From NCBI GenBank assembly GCA_022478985.1, contig JAKSZP010005262.1, positions 124,001 to 188,000 on the forward strand: a DNA stretch of 64,000 bases, in the 5' to 3' direction. Position 1 is the first letter of the stretch; each line of letters starts with the position of its first letter. This document shows positions 52,500-63,300 of the stretch, piece after piece. A model generated the notes under the pieces. That model worked only from the letters and a program-made list of their open reading frames with translations. It had not been told where the DNA came from and made no database searches. Source of the stretch: Massospora cicadina (taxonomy: Eukaryota > Entomophthoromycota > Entomophthoromycetes > Entomophthorales > Entomophthoraceae). The position numbers and the translations under genes were made by a program.

Positions 52500-52880
52500 A
52501 AATTTACTTGTTTGTTTGTTTTTTTTGTTTTGTTCATCTGGCCATCAGATGAAAGGATTAGTACGCTGACAATATATATGACTTAATCTTTAGCATATTA
52601 TTCAGAGCCTCCCAAAATCTTGAGTTAAAATGTGGCCCTTTGTCGCTACTCACTTCCTGAAGCATTTAAAACAGTGAGAAGTCATGGGACACAAACACCC
52701 AATTATGCCTTCAGATGTAGTTGTTGTCAGGTAGGGGGTAAATATGGCAAGTTGTAAAAAATACGCTTCCATAATTTTTGTCAGAAAATTGCATTTCCAC
52801 AACAGTGGTCTTTGCTGGTCAGCAGGCCAACCAGTATGAAGGCTGGACAGCCCTTGCCATTTCACCTTAGACTTCAGGGC
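52500..52880 (-). pseudogene. Gypsy integrase scrap
   Basis: The minus strand reads 'VSSDKGPHFNSRFWEAL' near 52620-52670, the standard integrase block around the second catalytic Asp (SD+GxxF.S.FW). A short stretch downstream includes a 'FHLMAR' sequence. The rest is not followable. Confidence 0.55.
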
Positions 52881-54168
52881 CAGCAGTGATAATTGACCCC
52901 TTGGCCTTTCACCAGCGCCATTTGAAGATCCTTCAGTCTAAACTAACCAACAAGAATAAAACAAACTTATAATAAATGGGAGATTAGGAAAAGGGAGATG
53001 TTTATTAAAAGGGAAGTGCTAGGTATTTATATTTACAAAAGGCTACCGCGCCCACCACTGACCTATTGGCTCATCACTAGTTCTTCCAGCCAACCACTCT
53101 CTCAGCCTTCTACTGCACTACTATCTTCCCTGGCGTTGACCCTCTCACCCCATCCTTCTCAATGACTGATTATTAGTTTCAACTCATCCTTAGCCTTGAG
53201 TTGTTGGTAAGCCATATAAATTGCTTATATAAACTATCAACTTGGGATTTGGCCTTCAAGTTGCTTAGTAATTATATGCTGAAAAACTTCTTCAGTCACT
53301 TGCTTAACTTGGAATATCCAGCATCTCACTGACATCACATTTTGACTCTTCTCAGTCAATCTTTCTGGTATCGCCTTTCAGGTGACAGTCAATTATAATA
53401 TTAGGTGCTGGAAACAGCCTCGGCCACCTCAAACTCAGAATCATCAGGTTCTGCTGACATATAATAAATAAACCAATTGGATTATCCTCAGCTATTATTT
53501 GTTGGTGATCCTTAAATTAATTTGGGGGCATCAATTGGCCCCATTTGAACCTATCTTATAATCTCGGCAGAATACTGGATTTTATATCCCATTCTGGGGA
53601 GCAACCATTAGCAATCACTCCATTAACCACAAAATCCAGTAATAAGCATTTCAACGGGATTGGCCTATTCCATCCCAAATCCTCTAAATCATTGGAGTAA
53701 TCCATCTAGTTAATTTTCTGACAATTTAATTTTTCAAAGCCCCAGACTTTAGAAAATTCACAATAAAATCTACTGAGAGTAAAGTTAATTAGCCTGATGC
53801 TTGTTAAAGGGAGTGGAGGAGATTATTTCTCCCCGTCATATCATATTTGTTTTTAACGCAGGTCAAGAAATCCTAAACCCAAGCAGGAATGTTCTTTGTG
53901 AGTATATTCTAATCATACCAGCATATGATCAAGCTGATACACATGTTTACACCTGGATTCCCCATTTTTAGGGGACTATAATTCTCCTTTATAAGGAAGA
54001 AATGTAGGGCATAGGAAACCATACTTTTTCACAGAATTAATTTAAAATATCTTTTTGAAAATAGCATCAAGATTGAGCCTTGTCAGTTTCAATACTTGTT
54101 ATAGGTCAAGACCCTTGGGGTCTGAAGGCTTTAATGCCAAAATTTGTTTTAAAAAATGGAACCTTGAT
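52881..54168. other. Possible LTR debris, no gene
   Basis: A minus-strand TATAAATA lies near 53025, and several A-rich polyadenylation-like tracts surround 52960-53020, which would fit an LTR of the integrase scrap to the left. I could not locate a second copy or ends. 53560-54168 shows nothing. Confidence 0.3.
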
Positions 54169-55232
54169 TGTCAAAATTCGATGATTGCTCGCTTGGAAAT
54201 TGGTATCCTGCATGTCTATTTGGCCTGAAGTTATGATAATTGATCCTCAATAGTGCCTATGAGATTTGAACCGTCTATTAACTCACTAGGCTTATTAAAT
54301 TCGCCTTGACTCTTCTGGCTGATCTTGGGCATAATTTTAATCTTCATAATTAGGAACTTTGTCTAAGGCAGGATTAAATACAAACTGGGTTTTGGTCCTA
54401 CCAGTTTGTTGACACTTCTCCAAAGTTGGTATTCAGGATAAAAAACCAGGAAAAGGATATAAAAAAACTTTATTATAAGCTATTTATTTGATAATGGTCA
54501 TTAGGTTAGACGCCAGTATTTATACCTCCAGGGCATCTCCTGGCCACATCCAGCACAAAGTCTCAACAGCATTTATCCGCTCGGTTTGGCCTATGACTGA
54601 AACCTTTTCTTAGGTTCATTGGTGGCAACATACTCCTAAAATCGGGAGGATTTCAGGTACAAAAATTGCAATAAAAGCATGCAAAGTTGTCTTAAGATCT
54701 TCAGGATTTCAGTTTTGTCATACTGCTGATGAGACGCACCTTCTGTGAAATTTTGGCCTCAATTGAAGAAAATGATGCACCCTCAATCTGGATGTTGGCA
54801 GGCCTCTTCCTCAGTAGCCTTAAGTATTCCCCTTCAGGCAGTCCACATAAGTGCTATCATGCCAATTATGCATATTGACATACAAATTTTGCCCTCAGGT
54901 GAAAAATTTGATAACGTTGCTTGTTCATTTAATTGTCCATGGGACTTTTAAATGTAACTTTGGGTAATCCCCAAATTATTTCATATACAATTGAATGGTT
55001 TGTGTTTTGATAATCAGGACCAATTGCCTAGATTTGATGCATTGTAATTGGCCATAATATGAGAGTATATTTGGGCTGAGCACCTGATAAATTACTCAAT
55101 CAAATTGTTGTTGAGATAAACAGCCTGAGTTGTATAATTGCAATAGGCCTTAGCTCAAGCGTTAAAAGGATAATCAGCCTGATCTGATGGTTGTCAAAGG
55201 TTTATTTTCAAGTCAACCACCAGAATCTAACA
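54169..55232 (-). repeat. Left (3') LTR of the dUTPase-type gypsy element
   Basis: On the plus strand it runs TGTCAAAATT...AATCTAACA. On the minus strand it starts TGTTAGATT and ends AATTTTGACA. A minus-strand TATAAATA lies at 54517-54524, and a polyadenylation signal just after it near 54466. The plus-strand frame at 54745-54951 is inside the LTR and not a gene. Confidence 0.88.
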
Positions 55233-55529
55233 TTTCCCCCTCTTGACTCAAACATAAGCCCTGAGAATTCCAATTAGCTGATGTTGGTCTTTTCTTATTG
55301 GTCCAAATGCCTGACAAGAATGGACTTTGTTTTTTCTATTTGGTAACTTCAGCTGGACCAGCTGATAGGTCTGAAGAATGATGGGCTGAATGCCCGTCAA
55401 GTCTGAAGTTGGATCCCCTCCCCAACCTCAAGTGCAAACTAAAAATAAATTAGTATAGAACTATAAGTACTTTTTTTGTTTTTTTGAGTTTTGGTTTTGT
55501 TTTTGTATTTTTATGTCTTTTATGTTTTT

Positions 55530-56420
55530 TTAACTTTTTCTTTTCTTAATTGGGCCACTTTTCTAAACCTCTTTAGGAATTTTGCATGGACTTGGTAGTA
55601 TATATGGCAGGTCCTAATATCCTTGATGGTATATATAAACTTAGATGTCTTCTCAATCACTTCAAATGGGACAACTCAGATATGATCTAACTTTAGCATT
55701 TGGCCTGATTCATGGGTGTTGCAGAGTAGAACTTCGCCATTAGCTTCGAATTTAGTCAGTGGGTAGCAATTCTTTAAGTCTTTTTTGATGTCATGCTTTT
55801 TTCCCTATTAAAACTTGTGCTGCCCATGGACTTTTTTAAAAAGCTAGTATGCCATGATTGGGGAGTTCCTTAATCTCCTTAGATACTGCTTCTTATGATG
55901 CTTTTGAGCATCTAATAAGGCAGAATAAAATAAGTTTTTGACCTCCAGTATCAATTTTGTGGGTGACACCATTGCACATTCCAAGTCAAAATCATCTGTG
56001 TGAATATTTCCTGATATTTGGAGAAAAAATCCTGAGCTTGGCCTTTCTTGGAGTTGGTCAGGTTGCTTAAATCAGCCATAGGGATGACATTATTTATTCT
56101 GAGTTGTTCCTTATTGGGAAGCCCTAATTTGACAAAAGTTCCAAACTCATTAAATGAGTAAATTTTTGTAATAGGGAACAGATGCAGAAAAGCAATTTTT
56201 TGATGTTACCTGATGGAAATGGGCTGATTTTTCAGGTTTGCACAAAAGATATGTATTTCTCCGTGGCCAGGAATGATAATACCAGGAGCAATGTTTGGTT
56301 TGCATCAGGATTTAGACCATGTTTGATATACTTCACCATAATGTCCTTCTGGGATATTAAATGTTAATCCCATCAGGACAATTACTTGTTCTCCAGAAGG
56401 TATAGTGATGATCTGATTTG
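55530..56420 (-). pseudogene. dUTPase-like segment, RT start and pol C-terminus (deletion junction)
   Basis: Minus-strand translation of about 56420-56080 gives 'LTFNIPEGHYGEVY', 'APGIIIPGHGEIHIF', 'NLKNQPISI' and 'KIAFLHLFPI'. The order and spacing match the beta-barrel of trimeric dUTPases (the G-x-ID-x-x-Y-x-GE block, then N...P..I..G..IAQ). The key Asp-Tyr residues are not kept, and two stops interrupt it. Then come 'QDFFSKYQEIF' and 'ELPNHGILAF', with 'SPWAAQVLIGKK', the N-terminus of RT. At about 55800 this jumps to the post-integrase domain seen at 25290-25590. dUTPase-bearing gypsy elements are known from basidiomycetes. Confidence 0.7.
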
Positions 56421-56421
56421 A

Positions 56422-56982
56422 TCAAATTGGAATGCCATTTGACTCATTGATCTGAGTGGGTAGTGCTTTTATCTTTGACCAATTTTTGGAATACTCAATT
56501 GGGATGACTCCACTTTTGTAGGCCAGATTTATGAATAGGTCAGGTTTCTTTTTCTCAATAGCCTTATCCCTGTTATAGTAAAATGGAATAGTCTGGCCAA
56601 GAATGGTGAGAGTATAGTCCTTATGATTGGTAATTACTCCATATCTTCTTAGGAAATCAGTCCCTATTAGGATATCATAGTTCATATTTGGCAATACTAT
56701 AGTAGGTGCTGTTACTACAATAGATCCAAATATGAGAGGTAGGGTACTGTAGGCGCTCAGCGATTTAGTTGTATGCACTCCAGCAGTTCCATATTCCTGG
56801 CAGTGAGCAACATCGGGCGCAATTTTCAGTTTTTTAACCAACTTTGTTCTGACTATATTGATAGGAGCACCTCTATTGATGATGGCCCAAAAACGCACCT
56901 TGTTTACTGCTATATCCACATAAGTACATACAGAGTAGTTTTCAGAAGTTTTTATTGTATGAATGCTTTGGCTGCTGCCCAA
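56422..56982 (-). pseudogene. Retropepsin-like protease region
   Basis: A 186-codon minus-strand frame with the fold pattern of a retroviral-type aspartic protease: 'CTYVDIAVNKVRFWAIINRGA' at the active-site strand (slightly longer in the frame), then 'TKLVKKLKI', and near the end 'YDILIGTDFLRRYG', which is the hydrophobic-ILG block. The catalytic D-(S/T)-G is N-R-G (about 56851-56868), so it cannot be active. It separates gag from the dUTPase-like segment. A possible alternative is that the original protein was already a protease-like relic, but simple mutation is likelier. Confidence 0.7.
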
Positions 56983-57239
56983 TTCCAGGTGTGATTTCAG
57001 ACTTGAGCAAATATCTGGCTAATTATCTGCTAAGGTCTTCAGGGGAATGGCTACTTGAAAGTTGCTAAGTTCAGTCAGGTCAGTCAAACATCTGAGTTGG
57101 AGGTCAAAACCCTGGTCAATGATCTGCTTTGCATAGGGTTTTGATACTTCAGTTCGGGCTTCCTTGGTAATTTTTAGGGGTTTGTTGCTTTTGATGTGGC
57201 TCAAGTAGTGACCGTCATTCCATCATTAGCCACGATATG

Positions 57240-59555
57240 ATGGAGGTTATCATTAGCAACATCTTTGGCCCTAAAGAGCTCATCAGGATCAGGTGGAACG
57301 ATTTGAAAATTGGTGGAGTGAGATCATTTCACCTCTACTCCACCTGCTCTTTTCCCAACTCACTGTCACTGTTAATTTCAGAGAAAAGTTAATCCCATGC
57401 TTTTTGTGGGACCGTCTGTAGCATTGGTTACCAAAGTGCCCTATTTGACCACATTTTGAGCATGTAATCAGCCCTGTTTGCTGTTTTTGCTCAAATTTTC
57501 GATTCATATTTTGGAAATTTTACCCCTTGTTGGACATCGTGTTGTTTTTTGAGCCCAAAAATTGAGATTGCTGCTGATCTTTGGCCCGATTAGGTATGCT
57601 GAAATTATGGGAACAACTTCTCAAGTCATTGGTGAGCTCTTGGATTTCCAAGCTTCCATTAAATGCAGGCATTATGACATTGTGCAGTTTAAAGAAGGGC
57701 ATAATCGCGTGCTCCAATGAAATCTTGGCGTCAAACTCATCTATTGCATTGCACCCATGCAGAACTTGTGCCTCATGGAAGAATCTATCTGCAAAGTCCT
57801 TAATAGTCTCATTCTATTTTAATTTGATATTAAGAAGCTCTCTTTTTCAGGTTTCTAGTTTCTCAGTCCATCCAAACTGTTTTGTTATAGCAATTTTGGC
57901 ATCCATATAGGACAAATCGTTGCCCAAATAGGGCATAATGAGGTCACAGCTATGGGCATTGAGTGAGTTAATCAGTGCCGATCCTTTTGCATGGTCTGAT
58001 GCTCCTCTCATTGCTTTTTTGAATAATTTGAGGAAGGAGTGAATGTTTCCATCCTTATCAAACTTTAGTAAATTCAGTGGCTTGAAGTCATCTCGCCCTA
58101 TTTTGGGCATAGGGGTTGTACTTCTTCTTGAGCATCTTGGCGTATCATTGCCCATAATTGGCCCTCTTTCCCATTGAGAAGTATCTGGAGTCAGGTTGAT
58201 TCTAGGACTCTAAGCATAGAACGGATGTTTGAAATATCAGTTTCTGCATTAGTGTCAATGTCTGATGGTTCAACTTCATGATTCTGCTCCAAGCTACTGG
58301 ATTCTGATGCCTTAATTTAGCCCTTAGTTACTTTCCCAGGCTGTTTTTTGGTCGGATAAGCGGAGCTTTTTCCTACTTCTTTTTTGTCAAAGTTGGGCGA
58401 GCATTGGCAGCCTTGCTGTTTGAGGGATTCGAATTCTTTTTTAAGGTTGTCATACTCCTCTTTGAATAAAGCTAAATTGGTTGTTAAGCTTTTTATGTCT
58501 TTGTCCATACTGTCTCCTCGGGAATTTGAAGTTGATAGCTGCATTCTGAGTTCTCAATTTTCCTGAGTAATTCCAGTATTTCTAGCCTGCAATCTCGACA
58601 CCACAGTCCAAAGTTTAGAAAATTCCTCTTTGATCTGAGCATCTTCTTCATCCCTATTCAGGACGGCTGACTTTGCTGCAAGGTCCTCAAAGTTTTTGTT
58701 GGTAGTTTCCAGTTCAGCCCAAACATACTCTTCAAATTCATCAACTTTTACACATAACTCTAGGTGATTTCTTTGGCCCACAGTGGCGTGTATGGTAAGT
58801 TGTTCTTATTGAGACAATAGGTAATCTGAATGGCTTTCCAGCTTTTTACAGTGGTTATTCATAGTTTGTACCCATTCATGTGATAACCCATTGTGGGCCA
58901 AAACTTCTGCGGCTATTTTCAGGACACCTTTGTTTAGAAGCTCCTAGAGGGTGTTTAATCTCCCATGAGCTTCATTGCCAAGTCCTGTATTGTCAGTAAT
59001 TGCCTTTTGGACTTCAGCAAAACTGGAATTTATCTTGTCCAGTAGGTCATTTCGGAAAGGTTGTTCCTCCCCTTGCACATGGTAGATTTCCGTGATTTCC
59101 AAATTTTGTCTAGCAATTATTTGCTGGGTATTCTTAATTGAGAGTCGAACAAAGTTAACCAGGAATTCGTTAGTTGCTTGACTGTCAGTGAGACATTTGG
59201 TAAGGGATGCCTTGGTAGCGTTGCAGTACTTCATATATATCTCCATCTTGAGTGCCTGGTCCTTAAGATAGTATAACAGGCCAAAGGAGGGATCATTTTG
59301 TGAAGTACCAATCCTAAAACCCTGATATAGGATATCCAGCATAGCTTTTATGCTTGCAGATATAAGATCAATTGGGCTGGTTGCATCTTCATGAGCTCCC
59401 CCCACTGTGATAAGATCCAGGGATTAGGAAATACCCGTTTCTGAGCCATGGTGGCTGGTATTAAAATAATCTGAGATTTCCTTATCGTTGGTTTCCATAT
59501 CATTGTTGCTTTCATGTCTGGCCGATTCTGCCAGGAATTGGTTATGGGACTCCAT
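57240..59555 (-). pseudogene. Gag of the dUTPase-type gypsy element
   Basis: An ATG at 59555 (minus), shortly after the primer-binding site, begins 'MESHNQFLAESARHE'. The chain runs with several stops to about 57290. The middle (58781-58317) is strongly heptad-like and charged, probably a coiled coil ('NKNFEDLAAKSAVL', 'EEYDNLKKEFESLKQQ'). 58155-57847 looks like the capsid N-terminal region ('PLNLLKFDKDGNIHSFLKLF'). A clean CCHC knuckle, 'CSKCGQIGHFGNQC', lies at 57420-57462. This is the particle protein. Plus-strand frames here are shadows. Confidence 0.8.
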
Positions 59556-59591
59556 TTCAGAGAATGTAACCAGTTTTTAGTGATCACCAGT

Positions 59592-60663
59592 TGTCAAAAT
59601 CTGAGAATCGCTCACTTGGAAATTGGTATCCTGCACACATAATTGGGACAAAGTTTCCAATAATTGATCCTTGATAGTGCCTACAGGATTTGAACTGTCT
59701 ATTAACTCACTAGGCTTATTAAATTTGCCTCGACTCTTCTGACCAATTTTGGGCATAATTTTTCCTTTGTAAGCTGGAACTTTGTCCAAGGCAGAATTAA
59801 ATACAAACTGAGGATTTGGTCCTACCAGTTTGTTGATACCTCTCCAGAGTTGGTATTTAGGATAAAAAACCAGAAAAAGGATAAAATAAACATAACTTTA
59901 TTATAAGCTATTTATTTGATAATGGTCATTAGGCTAGGCGCTGGTATTTATACCTCTAGGGCATCTCCTGGCCACATCCAGCACAAAATTTCAACATCTA
60001 TTTTGCCACTTAGTTTGTCCTTCAACTGTAACTTTTTCTTAGGTTCATTGGTGGCAAAATACTCCCAAAATTGGGAGGATTTCAGGTACAAAAATTGTGA
60101 TAAAATCATGCAAAGTTGTCCTAAGATCTTTAGGATTTCAGTTTTTTCATACTGTTGATGAGACACACCTTCTGTGAAATTTTGGCATCTATTATTGAAG
60201 AAAATGACGCACCCTTAATTGGGACGTTGGCAGGCCTCTTCCTCAGTATCCTTAAGTAACCCCCTTCAGGCAGTCCACATAAGTGCTATAATGCCAATTA
60301 TGCATATTGACATGCAAATTTTGCCCTCAGGTGAAAAATTGATAACGTTGCTTGTTCATTTAATTGTCCATGGGACTTTTAGAAGTAACTTCAAGTTATC
60401 CCCAAATTATTTCATATACAATTGAATGGTTTGTGTTTTGATAATCAGGACCAATTGCCTAGATTTGATGCATCAGAATTGGCCATAATATGCGAGTATA
60501 TTTGGGCCAAGTGCCTGATAATTTACTCAATTGAATTGTCGTTGAGATAGTTTGGCCCAAATTGTATAATTGCAATAGGCCTTAGCTCAAGCGTTGAAAG
60601 GATAATCAGCCTGATCTGATGGTTGTCAAAGGTTTATTTTAAGTCAACCTTTAGAATCTGACA
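59592..60663 (-). repeat. Right (5') LTR of the dUTPase-type gypsy element
   Basis: 1072 bp, TGTCAAAATC...AATCTGACA on the plus strand, aligning along its length with 54169-55232 at roughly 85-90 percent by eye. Minus-strand TATAAATA is at 59945-59952. Confidence 0.88.
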
Positions 60664-61550
60664 TTGATCTCCATATTAGCTTATTTCCAGTTCTGTTGAT
60701 TAAAAAACCAGAAGACTTAAAAGATGTGAGAGAAACAATGGAAAGGTTAATAAAAGAAGTTTTAAGATTCAAAGCATGGTGGATATGGAGCGACTGTGAT
60801 AATTGGCAGGTGGTGGCAGGGTTAAAACTCTCTCAGGAGGGGCCACTTAATTGAAAAAATTATAAATCATGGCAGGACTCATAATTTTATTACGGCTCAA
60901 AATATCTGATAAGATTGGTTGGACGTCATGACGAAATTATGTTTTAAGTCAAAGTTAAGCATATCCCATTTATTCCTTGTTTGTCTGTATGCAATCTTTG
61001 TGGCTTACAGTAATATGTGAGTAATTTATGGTCAGTGCACACAAATAGAAGTATGTTTGTCTCCCTATAAAAGAATCTACAGTGCATTATTGAAGTAGAG
61101 ATGGCAGACAACTCATGATTTTAAATTCCCCAGATACGCTCCATTTCAATAAAATTTTTCCTTGAACTAAACTACTGTTTGTTCCCGTCCATTGTGCTCT
61201 TGTGAAGTACAGCTTACACAGCCATCATGACATTACATACCAAATAAGGGTTTTCTTTGTCAGCATTGCGTATAACATAAGTGGTAGTGAATATCTTTTA
61301 TTGCATTACCTGCTTGTTATTATTCAAAGATCCGAATGAAAAGCGCGTTTAGACAGTTAGAGAGTGTATGTCATGGTTAAACGACATTATAGTTAGTACA
61401 GATTGTAATAATAAAACAAAGCGTAATAAGCCAAAAAGAAAGCTGATGAACCTGCCTGACCTGAGGCACACCCTGAACCAACGCCAGTTGAGGGCAAAAT
61501 ATGCTTAAGTTGGTTCAGGGGTGCACGTGATGGAAATGGGGGTGTTACAG
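60664..61550 (-). pseudogene. AT-rich sequence with gypsy RNase H scrap (about 60940-61125)
   Basis: Minus-strand translation gives 'ELSAISTSIMHC', 'FVCTDHKLLTYY' and 'RLHTDKQG', the RNase H block with the TDH(K)xL motif. It is similar in kind to the scrap at 30-130. An imperfect inverted repeat (gcacaccctgaaccaac at 61466-61482 and its near-complement at 61509-61524) lies to the right, followed by ggtgttaca, possibly an LTR end. Confidence 0.45.
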
Positions 61551-61942
61551 TCTTGGCCCTGCGGTGCACCAGTTATTTATTATATAATGATGGGTAGTTA
61601 CATTTGGTAGGAGAATGAGGCTTTGAGCCTCGTTTGGTTTACCATATTGCCAAATTCAGCAGAATCCAACTGCATACATTCACTTGAGTGTGAGAATAAT
61701 CAAGTAATGTACCACAGATGATGGTGGTTTATGCTTATTAGTTGGATTGGGTGCAGTGAATTGCTCAATGGGAAATGACCAATCCAATTCTTTAATACTG
61801 TTTTGTTAAACCTTCTTTGTTGATCGACTGTACAATAAACACCCCAATAGTTTTTGCGTTTTTTAATGGTTCCTTGGTCTGAACTGTTGATGGACCTCCT
61901 TGAGGAGGTCTCCAACATGGGTCATTTTGTTTATCCAAAGTA

Positions 61943-62248
61943 ATGATGGAATCTGGTGCACACCTGGGAAAGCCTGGTCCCCTCCATATCGGGGCACCCA
62001 AGCCCCCCAACGCTAATCTGCGCTTGGTTATGGACTCCTCCTTGGGTTTCAACCAATTTTTGTTATTTCATCTACCTCAATATTTATTATATTTTATATA
62101 CTATGCCTTGGGTCCCTTGTGCCCTGGCAACTTCATAGGTGCTCTATTTTCGTTGTTACTGGAGATGAGTTTCCTTGTGTTGTGGCTGAGTATTTTGCAG
62201 CACCTTTCTGGGAATGAGATAGTTACAGATACTCTCCTGACAGTGTAA
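61943..62248 (+). CDS. Hypothetical ORF of 101 codons with hydrophobic C-terminus
   Basis: Begins with an ATG and has a Pro/Gly-rich N-terminus followed by about 60 strongly hydrophobic residues ('YLLYFIYYALG', 'LFSLLLEMSFLVLWLSIL') that could form two membrane helices. A minus-strand frame overlaps it over 61792-62052. I recognise no family, and the surroundings are all repeats, so chance openness is quite possible. An 18-bp palindrome, gacctccttgaggaggtc, lies just upstream at 61893-61910. Confidence 0.2.
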   Translation: MMESGAHLGKPGPLHIGAPKPPNANLRLVMDSSLGFNQFLLFHLPQYLLYFIYYALGPLCPGNFIGALFSLLLEMSFLVLWLSILQHLSGNEIVTDTLLTV

Positions 62249-62425
62249 GTATAAGGCGATATCGGAGATGGCTAGAGGTGTTTTTTATGAAAGTGACTTA
62301 CCCAAGGAAGATACAAGTTTGTTTCTGAGTCACAGGAGTCGACCAAGTGTGGTTGTCCTTAAACTTAAATGGCAAAATGATGTGACAGTTCTTCAGTACT
62401 AGGTTCCTCAAGAACCAAGCTTCAT

Positions 62426-62926
62426 CCTTTTTTAGCTTTAATGGTGACCTACCCAAAAGGAGGAGCCGCCATGCATCTTTATTTGCAATTGGGCCTAACA
62501 AAGGAATTTTTAGAGATAAAAAATTCCTAAAATGCCGCCTCAGCTAACAGCCTAGGAAGCCATATCAGAGAGTGAGGAAGCTTTGGGAAACTTTTGTCTG
62601 GTGCCCGCTTTAGCTGGCAGACCATGGCAGACAGCATTGAGGTGAGAGCATCAGCAACGTAGGGCATAAGGAGGTAAAATTGTGGGTTTTTTTGTTTATG
62701 AGGCCAGCGGTGCCATCGCCTCAATGTATTGAGCAAGTTGATGCTCAGCGAAAATGATGAGATCCAGTACACAAGTGAAAGACTTAATGCGCCAGCGAGT
62801 TTTGGGATAAGTGGGGTTAAAAAGAGAAGTTTTTCCGCATTGATGCAAGCGTGGCTTGCACTGAAAGCAAGCTCTTAAATTTCTTAAACATCCTCCTCAA
62901 AATCATGAGGGAAATTTAGGGATAGG
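62426..62926 (-). mobile_element. Second, 5'-truncated copy of the poly-A-tailed 1.15-kb family
   Basis: Matches the 3' half of the insertion at 44773-45918. It has the same T-run edge (poly-A on the minus strand), the same AATAAA placement, and the same 'MLSAMVCQLKRAPDKSF' C-terminal coding segment. The match stops at 62926, where a TGTCAGG LTR start follows. Truncation at the 5' side is typical of LINE-driven insertion. A target duplication cannot be checked because the right flank is LTR. Confidence 0.7.
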
Positions 62927-63300
62927 TGTCAGGTTCTGGTGGTTGACTTAAAATAAACCTTTTGGCAACCATCAGATTGGGCTGATTATCCTCCCAATAC
63001 TTGAGCTAACACCTTAATTCTCACCTCAAATCCTATTGCAACAACACGGCTTGGTCCAAATATCTTAACATCAATCTGATCATGTACTTTGTAAAAAGCT
63101 TGGGCTGAATATGCTCACACATTATGCCTGATTAGCATTACACCAGATATCAGCAATTGGTCCAAATTATCAGGAACAATAGCAAACATTCAGTATACAA
63201 AATCGTTTGTACTGACCCAAAGTTAATGTTTAAAAGTGTCATGGACAATCAGATGAAAAATAATATAATCAATTATCCACCCAGGGTGAAATTGGTATAT
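62927..63300 (+). repeat. LTR of the dUTPase-type gypsy family, plus orientation (at least to about 63265)
   Basis: Begins TGTCAGGTTCTGGTGGTTGA, nearly the same as the minus-strand LTR starts at 55232 and 60663, and follows them through 'ccatggacaat'-equivalent sequence near 63255. The right end is not determined. Confidence 0.7.

Larger units (their letters stand above)
54164..60668 (-). mobile_element. dUTPase-type Ty3/gypsy element with internal deletion
   Basis: The element is 54169-60663, flanked by a 5-bp duplication ttgat (54164-54168 and 60664-60668). The LTRs are 1064 and 1072 bp. On the minus strand the 5' LTR is followed after two bases by TGGTGATCAC, which looks like a tRNA primer-binding site. 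The 3' LTR is preceded by aagagggggaaa, a polypurine tract (55233-55244). Between them lie gag, protease, a dUTPase-like segment and the beginning of RT; the RT core, RNase H and integrase are missing, and the post-integrase domain is joined directly. Confidence 0.92.

Noticed and set aside
61892..61910. 18-bp palindrome as a regulatory site
   Set aside because: A single occurrence with no nearby gene; chance cannot be excluded.
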